Both the position numbers and the translations under genes were made by a program. From Streptomyces tendae (GTDB lineage: Bacteria; Actinomycetota; Actinomycetes; Streptomycetales; Streptomycetaceae), in the NCBI RefSeq assembly GCF_014650435.1, contig NZ_BMUY01000004.1, forward strand, positions 496,001 through 560,000: a stretch of 64,000 bases of DNA. Reading direction: 5' to 3'. A model generated the notes under the pieces. It saw only the letters and a program-made list of their open reading frames with translations. It ran no database searches and was not told the origin of the DNA. Positions 15,673 through 25,580 of the stretch are shown piece after piece. How positions within the stretch are numbered: position 1 is the stretch's first letter; every line of letters starts with the position of its first letter.

Positions 15673-17004
15673 ATGCCCGGACGACCCAGCCGTCGCTCCG
15701 TGCTCGCCGCGATGACCGCTCTACCCCTGGCAGGAGCCGCGAGCGCCTGCAGTGGGGGGAACGGCGCATCGTCGGCCCGCACGGGCACCACCACGCGCAT
15801 CACCTTCTGGTCCGCCCTGCGCGGCAGCCAGGAAGTGGTGGACGCGTTCAACCGCACGCACCGGAACATCCAGGTGGAGTTCCAGCAGATCCCCTCCGGC
15901 GGACAGGGCGGCTACGCCAAGCTCAGCAACGCCGCCCGGGCCGGGAACGCGCCCGACGTCGCCACCCTCGAGTACCCGCAGGTCCCGGGGTTCGCCATCG
16001 ACGGCGTCGCCCGCGACATCACCGACCTGGTCAGTGACGGTCTGCGCCGCAAGCTGCTGCCGCAGGCGCTCGGCCTGACCACCTTCGAACGCCGGGTGTT
16101 CGCCGTGCCGCTGGACGTCGAACCGATGGTGATGCACTACCGCGCGGACCTGTTCGACGAGTACGGGCTGGAGGTCGCCCGTACCTGGGACGAGTTCGCC
16201 GAGCAGGCGGCAACGGTGCGTCGCAGGACGCCCGACCGCAGGCTGGTGCTCTTCCCCACCGACGGGATGACCCAGTTCGCCTGCTACGCCTGGCAGGCGG
16301 GCGCCCAGTGGTTCGACACCTCGAAGGGCGCCTGGAACGTCTCGCTGGCCGACGCGCCCTCACGACGGGTCGGGGAGTACTGGCAGCGGCTGATCGACCG
16401 GGACGACGTCTTCATGAACGCCGTCGAGAGCAGGCAGTCCGACGCGCAGATCGGCAACGGACTGGTGCTCACCCGGCTCACCGGCGCCTGGGACGCCGGC
16501 GCCCAGATGAACGCGCGTCCGGGGCAGAAGGGCCAGTGGCGGATCGCACCGCTGCCGCAGTGGGACACCGCGAGCCCCGCGACCGGCACCCACGGCGGCT
16601 CCACCTTCGCGATCACCGAGGACAGCAGGCACCCGGAGGCCGCGATGGAGTTCATCGAGTGGCAGGTCTCCCACCCGGACTCCCTGCGCGCCCGGCTCTC
16701 CAGCGGCACCAGCAGCCAGTACCCGGCGGCCCCGGGACTGGTCTCCGTGGGCCGCGACGCCTTCGACCGCTCGTACTACGGCGGTCAGGACATCTACACC
16801 CTGTTCGAGCAGGAGGCCGAGAAGATCGGCGACCAGTGGCTGTGGGGCCCGCGGATGAGCGCCACCCAGAAGGTCATGCAGGACTCCTTCGCCCGCGTCA
16901 GCGGCGGCCAGGGCAGTCTCGTCGAGTCGCTGCGCACCGCCCAGGACGGCACCATGCCCGACCTCAAGGCGCTCGGCCTGTCCACCACCCAGCACAGCAC
17001 CTGA
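15673..17004 (+). CDS. Sugar ABC transporter substrate-binding lipoprotein
   Basis: This 443-residue protein of solute-binding family 1 opens with RPSRRSVLAAMTALPLAG and the lipobox ending SAC, so it is a lipoprotein; the twin arginine also suits Tat export. Family blocks include ITFWSALRGSQEVVDAFN, PDVATLEYPQVPGFAIDGV, VPLDVEPMVMHYRADLFDE and THGGSTFAITEDSRHPEAAM. Start ATG 15673 follows GGAGG. It delivers an unknown oligosaccharide to the two permeases that follow. No ATPase gene is nearby, as in many Streptomyces sugar importers that share MsiK. Confidence 0.92.
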   Translation: MPGRPSRRSVLAAMTALPLAGAASACSGGNGASSARTGTTTRITFWSALRGSQEVVDAFNRTHRNIQVEFQQIPSGGQGGYAKLSNAARAGNAPDVATLEYPQVPGFAIDGVARDITDLVSDGLRRKLLPQALGLTTFERRVFAVPLDVEPMVMHYRADLFDEYGLEVARTWDEFAEQAATVRRRTPDRRLVLFPTDGMTQFACYAWQAGAQWFDTSKGAWNVSLADAPSRRVGEYWQRLIDRDDVFMNAVESRQSDAQIGNGLVLTRLTGAWDAGAQMNARPGQKGQWRIAPLPQWDTASPATGTHGGSTFAITEDSRHPEAAMEFIEWQVSHPDSLRARLSSGTSSQYPAAPGLVSVGRDAFDRSYYGGQDIYTLFEQEAEKIGDQWLWGPRMSATQKVMQDSFARVSGGQGSLVESLRTAQDGTMPDLKALGLSTTQHST

Positions 17005-17030
17005 GCCGACGAAAGGCAGGTGACACACCC

Positions 17031-18017
17031 ATGACCACGACCACCCACTCACGGGTGCCGACCGGCGCCGCCCGCGCCGCCTCCCCGGCACCCTCCGCCT
17101 CGGGACTGCGCGCCCACAGAGCGGCCAAGCGCCGTCAACTGACCGCCGCCGGCGTCCTCATGACGCCGTTCTTCGCCCTGCTGGTCACCGTCTTCCTGAT
17201 TCCCGTCGGCACCGCCGTCTACCTCAGCTTCTTCAGCGACGACCAGCCCGGACTCGGCTTCGGCCCCGAGCGCACGGTCTTCGTCGGACTGCGGTCCTAC
17301 GCGGCCGTGCTCACCGACCCCACCTTCCTCGGCGGTCTCGGCACGGTCGCCCTGTACTGCCTGATCTACATCCCGCTGATGGTCGTCGGCGCGCTCGCGC
17401 TCGCCCTGCTCCTCGACTCCGGCGTGGTGCGGCTGCGCGCCCTCGCCCAACTCGGCCTGTTCCTGCCGCACGCGGTGCCCGGCATCATCGCGGCGCTGAT
17501 CTGGCTGTACCTGTACACGCCCGGCATCAGCCCGGTGATCGAGCTGTTCGCCAAGGGCGACATCACGATCGACTTCCTGGGCGTGCACACGGTGCTCCCG
17601 TCCATCGTGAACATCGCCCTGTGGAGCAACCTCGGCTACAACATGGTGGTGTTCTACGCCGCGCTGCAGGCCGTGCCCCGCGAGGTGATCGAGGCGTCCG
17701 TCGTCGACGGCGCCGGGCCGGTGCGTACGGCGCTGCAGGTCAAGACGCCGCTGGTGCGGGCCTCCATCGTGATGGTCTCGATCTTCACCCTGATCTGGGC
17801 CCTCCAGCTGTTCACCGAGCCGATGCTGCTCAGCCAGTCGTCCCCGATGATCAACTCGCGGTTCTCGCCCAGCATGTACATCTACGACGCGGCGTTCACC
17901 CGCAACAACTACAGCCTCGCGGCGGCCGCCTCGGTGGTCCTGCTGGTGTGCACCATCGCCCTGTCCTACGGCGTCACCCGCTTCACCAGCCGCGCCGACT
18001 CCGAGGAGGCCCGATGA
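17031..18017 (+). CDS. Sugar ABC transporter permease (MalF/UgpA type)
   Basis: This 328-residue membrane protein has six predicted helices, starting with LMTPFFALLVTVFLIPVGTA. The ATPase-contacting EAA loop is EASVVDGAGPVRTALQVKTP near residue 220. A ~35-residue Ala/Arg-rich cytoplasmic N-terminus precedes the first helix. It begins 26 bp after the lipoprotein gene and overlaps the second permease by ATGA. Confidence 0.92.
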   Translation: MTTTTHSRVPTGAARAASPAPSASGLRAHRAAKRRQLTAAGVLMTPFFALLVTVFLIPVGTAVYLSFFSDDQPGLGFGPERTVFVGLRSYAAVLTDPTFLGGLGTVALYCLIYIPLMVVGALALALLLDSGVVRLRALAQLGLFLPHAVPGIIAALIWLYLYTPGISPVIELFAKGDITIDFLGVHTVLPSIVNIALWSNLGYNMVVFYAALQAVPREVIEASVVDGAGPVRTALQVKTPLVRASIVMVSIFTLIWALQLFTEPMLLSQSSPMINSRFSPSMYIYDAAFTRNNYSLAAAASVVLLVCTIALSYGVTRFTSRADSEEAR

Positions 18018-18877
18018 GCGCCGCCGACAGTTCCCTGCTCCGCCCGAAGCTGCTGGGCCGGGCGACCGTCAACGTGGTCGTCGCCGTCTCCGTCCTGTAC
18101 ACCCTGCTGCCGGTGCTGTGGCTGGTGCTGGCCTCGACGAAGAACCGCGACGCGCTGTTCAGCAGCGACCTGCTGTCCCTGAGCGACTTCTCCCTGCTGC
18201 AGAACCTCAAGGACGTCTTCGCCATGGACGGCGGGCTGTACGGCCGCTGGTACGTCAACAGCCTGCTGTACGCGGTGGTCGGCGCCGCCGTCGGCGCGCT
18301 GGTGAGCGTGGCCTGCGGCTACGCCTTCGACAAGTACCGCTTCCGGCACAAGGAGAAGCTGTTCGGCCTGGTGCTGGCGGCGGTCATGGTGCCGCAGACG
18401 GTGCTGGCGCTGCCGCTGTACCTGATGGCCTCCGAGGCCGGCCTGGTCAACACCTTCTGGGCGGTGTTCATCCCGGTGCTCTTCAATCCGTTCGGCGTCT
18501 ACCTCGGCCGGATCTTCGCACGGGGCTACGTGCCCGACGAGGTGCTGGAGGCGGCGCGCGTGGACGGGGCCGGGGAGCTGACCACGTACGCGCGGGTGGC
18601 GCTCAGGATGCTCGGGCCCGGTCTGATCACCGTCTTCCTCTTCCAGCTCACCGCGATCTGGAACAACTTCTTCCTGCCCATGGTGATGCTGTCCGACCAG
18701 GACCTGTATCCCGTCAGTCTCGGCCTGTACCAGTGGAACAGTTCGGCGTCCGTGTCGCCCGAGTACTACCCCGTGGTCATCATGGGTTCGCTGCTCGCCG
18801 TACTGCCGCTCATCCTCGCCTTCGTGCTGCTCCAGCGATTCTGGCGCAGCGGCCTGACCGCCGGAGCCGTCAAGTGA
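18014..18877 (+). CDS. Sugar ABC transporter permease (MalG/UgpE type)
   Basis: The protein has 287 residues and six helices. NVVVAVSVLYTLLPVLWLVL forms the first, and the EAA loop is LEAARVDGAGELTTYARVAL near residue 178. The C-terminus QRFWRSGLTAGAVK carries the G-x-x-x-GAVK signature common in MalG-type permeases. It partners the preceding permease; its stop overlaps the dehydrogenase gene by GTGA. Confidence 0.92.
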   Translation: MSAADSSLLRPKLLGRATVNVVVAVSVLYTLLPVLWLVLASTKNRDALFSSDLLSLSDFSLLQNLKDVFAMDGGLYGRWYVNSLLYAVVGAAVGALVSVACGYAFDKYRFRHKEKLFGLVLAAVMVPQTVLALPLYLMASEAGLVNTFWAVFIPVLFNPFGVYLGRIFARGYVPDEVLEAARVDGAGELTTYARVALRMLGPGLITVFLFQLTAIWNNFFLPMVMLSDQDLYPVSLGLYQWNSSASVSPEYYPVVIMGSLLAVLPLILAFVLLQRFWRSGLTAGAVK

Positions 18878-19905
18878 CCGTGCACGCCCCCGGACCCGGC
18901 CGCCGGCCCCGTGCCGCCGTGGCCATGTCCCCGGACGCCGCCTCGGCCGTCCTGGACCCCCAGTCCCTCGCCGCGTTCCGCCGGGTCTGCGACCTCGCGC
19001 CCCTCCCGGTGCTCGACGACCTGACCACGGCGCGGGCGAGATCCGTACTGGCGGACGTGGAGCTGCTGATCACCGGGTGGGGCTGTCCGCCGCTCGACGC
19101 GGAGGCGCTGCGGGCGGCGCCCCGGCTGCGGGCCGTGGTGCACACGGCGGGCAGCGTCCGCGGGCACGTGACCGACGCGTGCTGGGAGCGCGGGATCGAG
19201 GTCTCCTCGGCCGCCGCGGCCAACGCGCTGCCGGTGGCCGAGTACACCCTCGCCATGATCCTGCTGAGCGGCAAACGGGTGCTGGAGCGGGCCCGCGACT
19301 TCCGGGCGTCCCGGACCCGCGGCAACTGGCTGCGCACCCCGCGCGGCGTCGGCAACTACCGCCGCACGGTGGGGATCCTGTCGGCGTCGCTGATCGGCCG
19401 CCGGGTCGTCGAACTGCTGCGGCCGCACGACGTGCGGGTCCTCCTGCACGACCCGTACGTCACCGACGCCGAGGCCGCCGAGCTGGGCGTCGAGAACGTG
19501 GGGCTGCCGGAGCTGTTCGCGCGCTGCGACACCGTCAGCGTGCACACCCCGCTGCTGCCCACCACCCGCGGCCTGGTGAGCCGTGCGCTGATCGAGGCGA
19601 TGCCCGCCGACGCGGTGCTGATCAACACCTCCCGGGGGGCGGTGATCGACCAGGACGCGCTCACCGACGCCGTGGCGGCGGGCCGGATCCGGGCCGTGCT
19701 GGACGTCACCGACCCCGAGGTGCTGCCGGCGGACCACCCGCTGTGGGACTGCGAGCACGCCCTGATCACCCCGCACCTCGCCGGTTCCGAGGGCAACGAG
19801 TGGCGCCGGCTGGCCGACCTCTCCCTCGCCGAGACGACCCGCTGGGCCTCCGGTTCCGGCTTCCTCCACCCCGTACGACGAGAAAGGCTGGCGTTCCTGG
19901 CATGA
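18874..19905 (+). CDS. D-isomer-specific 2-hydroxyacid dehydrogenase
   Basis: The protein has 343 residues. The substrate domain opens with RPRAAVAMSPDAASAVLDP. The NAD motif is degenerate (GILSASLIGRRVVELL), as in this actinobacterial subgroup. Catalytic Arg is in INTSRGAVIDQDAL, Glu in the VTDPEVLPADHPLWD block, and His in LITPHLAGS. It interconverts a 2-keto acid and a D-2-hydroxyacid with NAD(P). Translationally coupled to the permease gene, so it probably acts on a product of the imported sugar, perhaps a sugar acid. Confidence 0.88.
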   Translation: MTVHAPGPGRRPRAAVAMSPDAASAVLDPQSLAAFRRVCDLAPLPVLDDLTTARARSVLADVELLITGWGCPPLDAEALRAAPRLRAVVHTAGSVRGHVTDACWERGIEVSSAAAANALPVAEYTLAMILLSGKRVLERARDFRASRTRGNWLRTPRGVGNYRRTVGILSASLIGRRVVELLRPHDVRVLLHDPYVTDAEAAELGVENVGLPELFARCDTVSVHTPLLPTTRGLVSRALIEAMPADAVLINTSRGAVIDQDALTDAVAAGRIRAVLDVTDPEVLPADHPLWDCEHALITPHLAGSEGNEWRRLADLSLAETTRWASGSGFLHPVRRERLAFLA

Positions 19906-21797
19906 GCATCCCGTTCGAACTGCCCACCGAGGACCGTGCGTCGAGCCCGTACACCGGTTACACCCGGGCCCACTGGGAGGCCGTCGCGGACGGGCTGCTG
20001 TGGGCCGCGTGGCGCTGGAGCACCCCGGGCCGCGCCCTGCTCGACCTGCCCGGGCGGCCCTCGCGCTCGGGGGTGCGCTCCGACGGTCTCGAGGGCTTCG
20101 CGCGGACCTTCCTCGCGGCGGGCTTCCGCGTCGCGGGTGCGGACGGCGCGGACCCGCACGGCTGGCTGGACCGCTATGCCGAGGGTCTCACCTCCGGTAC
20201 CCGCTCCCCCGGCCGCGCGGACACCGAGTCCTGGCCGCTGATCCTCGACCACGACGTGCAGGGCCAGCCCATGGTCGAGTCGGCCTCGGTGGCGCTCGGG
20301 CTGCGGCTGACCGCGCCCTGGCTCTGGAAGCACCTCGACTCCGGGGTCCAGGACCGGGTGGAGGAGTGGCTGCGCGGGGCGCTGCGACACGTTCCGGCGC
20401 CGAACAACTGGTACCTGTTCCCGTACACGGTCGCGGGGTTCCTGGAGTCGGTCGGCCGCGGCGACGCCGAGACGGCCGCGGCCCGGCACCGGGCGCTGGA
20501 GCTGATGGAGGGCTGGTACCGGGGCGGGGGCTGGTACGCCGACGGCGACGGACGCGCCTTCGACCACTACAACGGCTGGGCCCTGCACCTCTACCCGGTG
20601 CTCGACGCCCACCTGGGCGGCGACACCGACGCCCTCGCCCGGTACGGGGAGCGGCTGCACGCCCACCTCGACGGCTTCGGCCTGATGTTCGGCTCGGACG
20701 GTGCGCCGCTGCACTTCGGCCGCTCCCTCACCTACCGTTTCGCCGCCTCGGCGGCCGTCGGTCTGGGCGCGCTGACCGGGCACACCCCGCTGACGCCGGG
20801 TGCCTCGCGGCGGCTGGTCAGCGGCAGCCTGCGGTACTTCGTGGACCGGGGGGCGCTGGCGGACGAGGGGGTGCTGAGCCTGGGCTGGTACGGCCCGCAC
20901 GGGGCGACCCTGCAGCCCTATTCGGGCCCGGCCTCCCCGTACTGGGCGTCGAAGGCGTTCGTGTCGCTGCTCGCTCCCGCGGGTCACCCGCTGTGGACGG
21001 CGCCGGAGGAGCCCGCGCCGGTGGAGGAGGCCGACCGCGTGCTGGCCCTGCCCGAGCCGGGGCTGCTGGTGCAGGCGACCCGCGGCGACGGGATCGTACG
21101 GCTGCACAATCACGGCAGCGACCATGTCCGGCCGCACGAGGGCGAGTCGGCCGCCGAGGACGACCCGCACTACGGCCGGCAGGCATACTCGACCCGGACG
21201 GGTCCCACGGCGCGGGACAACGTGGCGGACAACCACCTGTCCGTCGAGGTGAACGGCCGGTCGAGCGTGCGGCGCCGCGTCCATCCGCTGGGGGCCGGGC
21301 ACGGCGACGGCTGGGGCTGGGCGGCGTCCTGGCACCGGCCGGTCTTCGTGGCCGGACCGCCGATGGTGCCGGGGCTGCGGGTGGAGAGCGTGACGGTGGC
21401 CCGGGGGCCGTACGAGCTGCGGGTGCACCGGGTGGTCGGGGCGCCCGCCGGGGCGCGGGTCACCCACACCGGCTGGGCCACCGGTCCCGAGGAGCCGCTG
21501 GCCTCCGCGCTGCACGGCCTGTACGGCTGGGAGCCCGAGGTGGAGACCGTGCGTGCCCCGCAGGGCACCGCGTACGTGCCGTGGGCGGAGCTGCCCCGGC
21601 TGTCCGGCTCGGCGGGCGGCACCTCCGTGCACGTCTGCCTGGCCTCGCTGACCGGTGAACCGGTGAGCGTGCCGGCGGCCGGGGCCGTCGCGGAGGTGGT
21701 GGCCGGTGCGGACGGCGTGGAGGTGGTCTGGGCGGCCGACGGCGCCCGCACCCGGGTCGCGTTCGAACCGGTGGGGGTGACACACACGCAGGCGTAG
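19902..21797 (+). CDS. DUF2264 protein, probable sugar-degrading enzyme
   Basis: This protein has 631 residues, with no signal peptide. Residues ~1-350 match DUF2264, an (alpha/alpha)6-type fold: LEGFARTFLAAGFRVAG, DTESWPLILDHDVQGQPMVE, LFPYTVAGFLESVGRGD and FDHYNGWALHLYPVLDAHLG. The C-terminal ~270 residues look beta-rich, as in glycoside hydrolases and lyases of that fold. DUF2264 has no firm function; linkage to an importer and a hydroxyacid dehydrogenase suggests it processes an imported oligosaccharide or uronide inside the cell. ATG 19902 overlaps the preceding stop. Confidence 0.85.
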   Translation: MSIPFELPTEDRASSPYTGYTRAHWEAVADGLLWAAWRWSTPGRALLDLPGRPSRSGVRSDGLEGFARTFLAAGFRVAGADGADPHGWLDRYAEGLTSGTRSPGRADTESWPLILDHDVQGQPMVESASVALGLRLTAPWLWKHLDSGVQDRVEEWLRGALRHVPAPNNWYLFPYTVAGFLESVGRGDAETAAARHRALELMEGWYRGGGWYADGDGRAFDHYNGWALHLYPVLDAHLGGDTDALARYGERLHAHLDGFGLMFGSDGAPLHFGRSLTYRFAASAAVGLGALTGHTPLTPGASRRLVSGSLRYFVDRGALADEGVLSLGWYGPHGATLQPYSGPASPYWASKAFVSLLAPAGHPLWTAPEEPAPVEEADRVLALPEPGLLVQATRGDGIVRLHNHGSDHVRPHEGESAAEDDPHYGRQAYSTRTGPTARDNVADNHLSVEVNGRSSVRRRVHPLGAGHGDGWGWAASWHRPVFVAGPPMVPGLRVESVTVARGPYELRVHRVVGAPAGARVTHTGWATGPEEPLASALHGLYGWEPEVETVRAPQGTAYVPWAELPRLSGSAGGTSVHVCLASLTGEPVSVPAAGAVAEVVAGADGVEVVWAADGARTRVAFEPVGVTHTQA

Positions 21798-21813
21798 GCC
21801 CGTACGGCGCTTC

Positions 21814-21848
21814 GAGGGCTCCGACCCGTATCGAGGGTCGGGGCCCTC
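21814..21848 (+). terminator. Terminator of the ABC/DUF2264 operon
   Basis: GAGGGCTCCGACCC (21814-21827) pairs with GGGTCGGGGCCCTC (21835-21848) with one G-T wobble, around a 7-base loop. It lies 17 bases after the DUF2264 stop. Confidence 0.8.
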
Positions 21849-21928
21849 CCCCGTGCGCGCGCCCCCGGTGGCGTGCCGCGCCCGGGCCGGTGACGCTGGG
21901 ACGGCACCGGTGAGAAGGAGCCGTCCTC

Positions 21929-22156
21929 ATGCGCAAGTCGTCGTGCACCGTGATCGCGGCCCTGGCCGTGTCGGTCCTGTGCGCCACCGGAGCGCGGGCC
22001 TCGGTGCCGCGCGCCGCGAGTCTCCCGGGAGAGGTGACGGCGAGCCAGTGCGTCGCGGGCGGCGGAGTGATCATCATCTCGGCGGACGGGGACGGGACCG
22101 GCTCCTTCACGTCGCTCTGCCTGGGCGGCACCCACGACGGACAGACCATCACCTGA
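21929..22156 (+). CDS. Small secreted protein of unknown function
   Basis: This 75-residue product has an export signal: MRKSSCTVIAALAVSVLCAT then GARA-S, cut after ~25 residues. The mature ~50 residues are Gly/Ser/Thr-rich with two cysteines (SQC and SLC) that can form a disulfide. Start ATG 21929 follows AGAAGGAG, a very good ribosome site, which supports expression. I do not recognise the family. It sits alone between an operon terminator and the catalase promoter. Confidence 0.7.
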   Translation: MRKSSCTVIAALAVSVLCATGARASVPRAASLPGEVTASQCVAGGGVIIISADGDGTGSFTSLCLGGTHDGQTIT

Positions 22157-22185
22157 GCCGACCGCCCTCCGTTGCTCGCACCCAT

Positions 22186-22210
22186 GCCTCGAGTCCCGAA
22201 CCCTGGGTAC
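22186..22210 (+). promoter_or_regulatory. SigB-type promoter of the catalase gene
   Basis: GCCT (22186-22189), a 15-base spacer, then GGGTAC (22205-22210) fit the Streptomyces SigB consensus GNNT-N14-16-GGGTAC/T. It lies ~83 bp upstream of the catalase start. General and osmotic stress control of the catalase is inferred from this match. Confidence 0.6.
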
Positions 22211-22292
22211 GCGGTCACGGCCCACCACGGCAGTCGGTACTCGAACACGACCGGGCGCGTGCAAGCGGCCAGCCCAGAACGGAGAAAGGCCG

Positions 22293-24572
<2,280 letters not shown>

Positions 24573-24585
24573 TCGGGCGGGCTGT

Positions 24586-24617
24586 GGGGCCGGGCGCCGA
24601 TACGGGCGTCCGGCCCC
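24586..24617. terminator. Bidirectional terminator between katE and the lipid kinase gene
   Basis: GGGGCCGG (24586-24593) and CCGGCCCC (24610-24617) form an 8-bp stem with further partial pairing inside. It lies between the convergent stops at 24572 and 24627. Confidence 0.75.
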
Positions 24618-24626
24618 GCGGTGCGT

Positions 24627-25508
24627 TCAGCACAGGACGCGCAGCGCGCCGGGCAGCACCCTGGCGGTGACGGGCACGACGGCCTCGACCTCGCCGTCGG
24701 CGCCGTAGGGTATCGCCCGGTCCGCCTCGATGCGGACCTCCCGGCCGCGCAGGACGCGCACTTGGGGCCGGTGGACGTGGGCGCCCGTGGAGAGTTCGTT
24801 CATCAGGGCGAAGAACAGCCGCCGGGGGGCCTGGTGGATCATCACCACGTCCAGCAGGCCGTCGTCCACCCGCGCCGAGGGCGCGACGAGGCGGTTGAAG
24901 CCGTAGTAGCCGGAGTTGGCGGCCACCACCGTGTAGCCGCTGAAGGCGTGTTCCTCGCCGTCGACCGTGACCCGGTAGCCCGTCGCACGCCAGCCCGCGA
25001 CGGCCCGCACCGCGCCCGCGTAGTAGGAGGCGGCTCCGCGCAGCAGCCGCGCGTTGTTGGCGTGCCGGTTGGCGAGGGCGTCGACACCCGCGTACACGCT
25101 GCCGAGGACGACGGTGCGGTCGTGGACGGCGGAGGTGACCTCGACGGTGTCGACGGGGCGGGGTTCGGCGTGCAGCAGTACCTCGGCCAGCGCGGCGGAC
25201 TCGGTGGGCAGCTCCAGGGCCCGGGCGAAGTCGTTGCCCCGCCCGGCCGGGACGAGCCCCAGCAGGGCGCCGGTGCCGCTGAGGGCGCCGCCGATGCCGC
25301 CCGCCATGCCGTCGCCGCCGACGGCGAGCACCACCCGGCCCCGTTCCCCCGCCCGCCGGGCGAGTTCACGGGCGTGCGCGAGGCTGTGGCTGTACTCGGT
25401 CTCCAGCCCGGCACCCGCCTCCCGCAGCAGACGGGCCACCCCGAGGAGCGCGGCGGCCGAGGTGGCGCCGCCCGCGGTGGGGTTGACGACGGCGGTGAAC
25501 TGTCGCAT
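24627..25508 (-). CDS. Diacylglycerol/lipid kinase family protein
   Basis: This 293-residue protein has the DAGK catalytic domain: FTAVVNPTAGGATSAA at the N-terminus, then VLAVGGDGMAGGIGGAL (GGDG motif, with Met-Ala in place of the usual Thr) and LVPAGRGNDFARAL. The C-terminal lobe has VVAANSGYYGFNRLVAPSAR and DDGLLDVVMIHQAP, typical of DgkB/YegS/LCB5 proteins. It phosphorylates a lipid hydroxyl with ATP. Start ATG 25508 follows GGAGG. It lies 72 bp after the flavoenzyme gene on the same strand, so the two probably act together. Confidence 0.88.
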   Translation of the reverse strand: MRQFTAVVNPTAGGATSAAALLGVARLLREAGAGLETEYSHSLAHARELARRAGERGRVVLAVGGDGMAGGIGGALSGTGALLGLVPAGRGNDFARALELPTESAALAEVLLHAEPRPVDTVEVTSAVHDRTVVLGSVYAGVDALANRHANNARLLRGAASYYAGAVRAVAGWRATGYRVTVDGEEHAFSGYTVVAANSGYYGFNRLVAPSARVDDGLLDVVMIHQAPRRLFFALMNELSTGAHVHRPQVRVLRGREVRIEADRAIPYGADGEVEAVVPVTARVLPGALRVLC

Positions 25509-25580
25509 CGAGGTGCCTCCGGGCTGACGGGTGGTGCCGGACTGTTGTCTCACGGGGTGCGGGCGTGCGGTACGGCGGGG

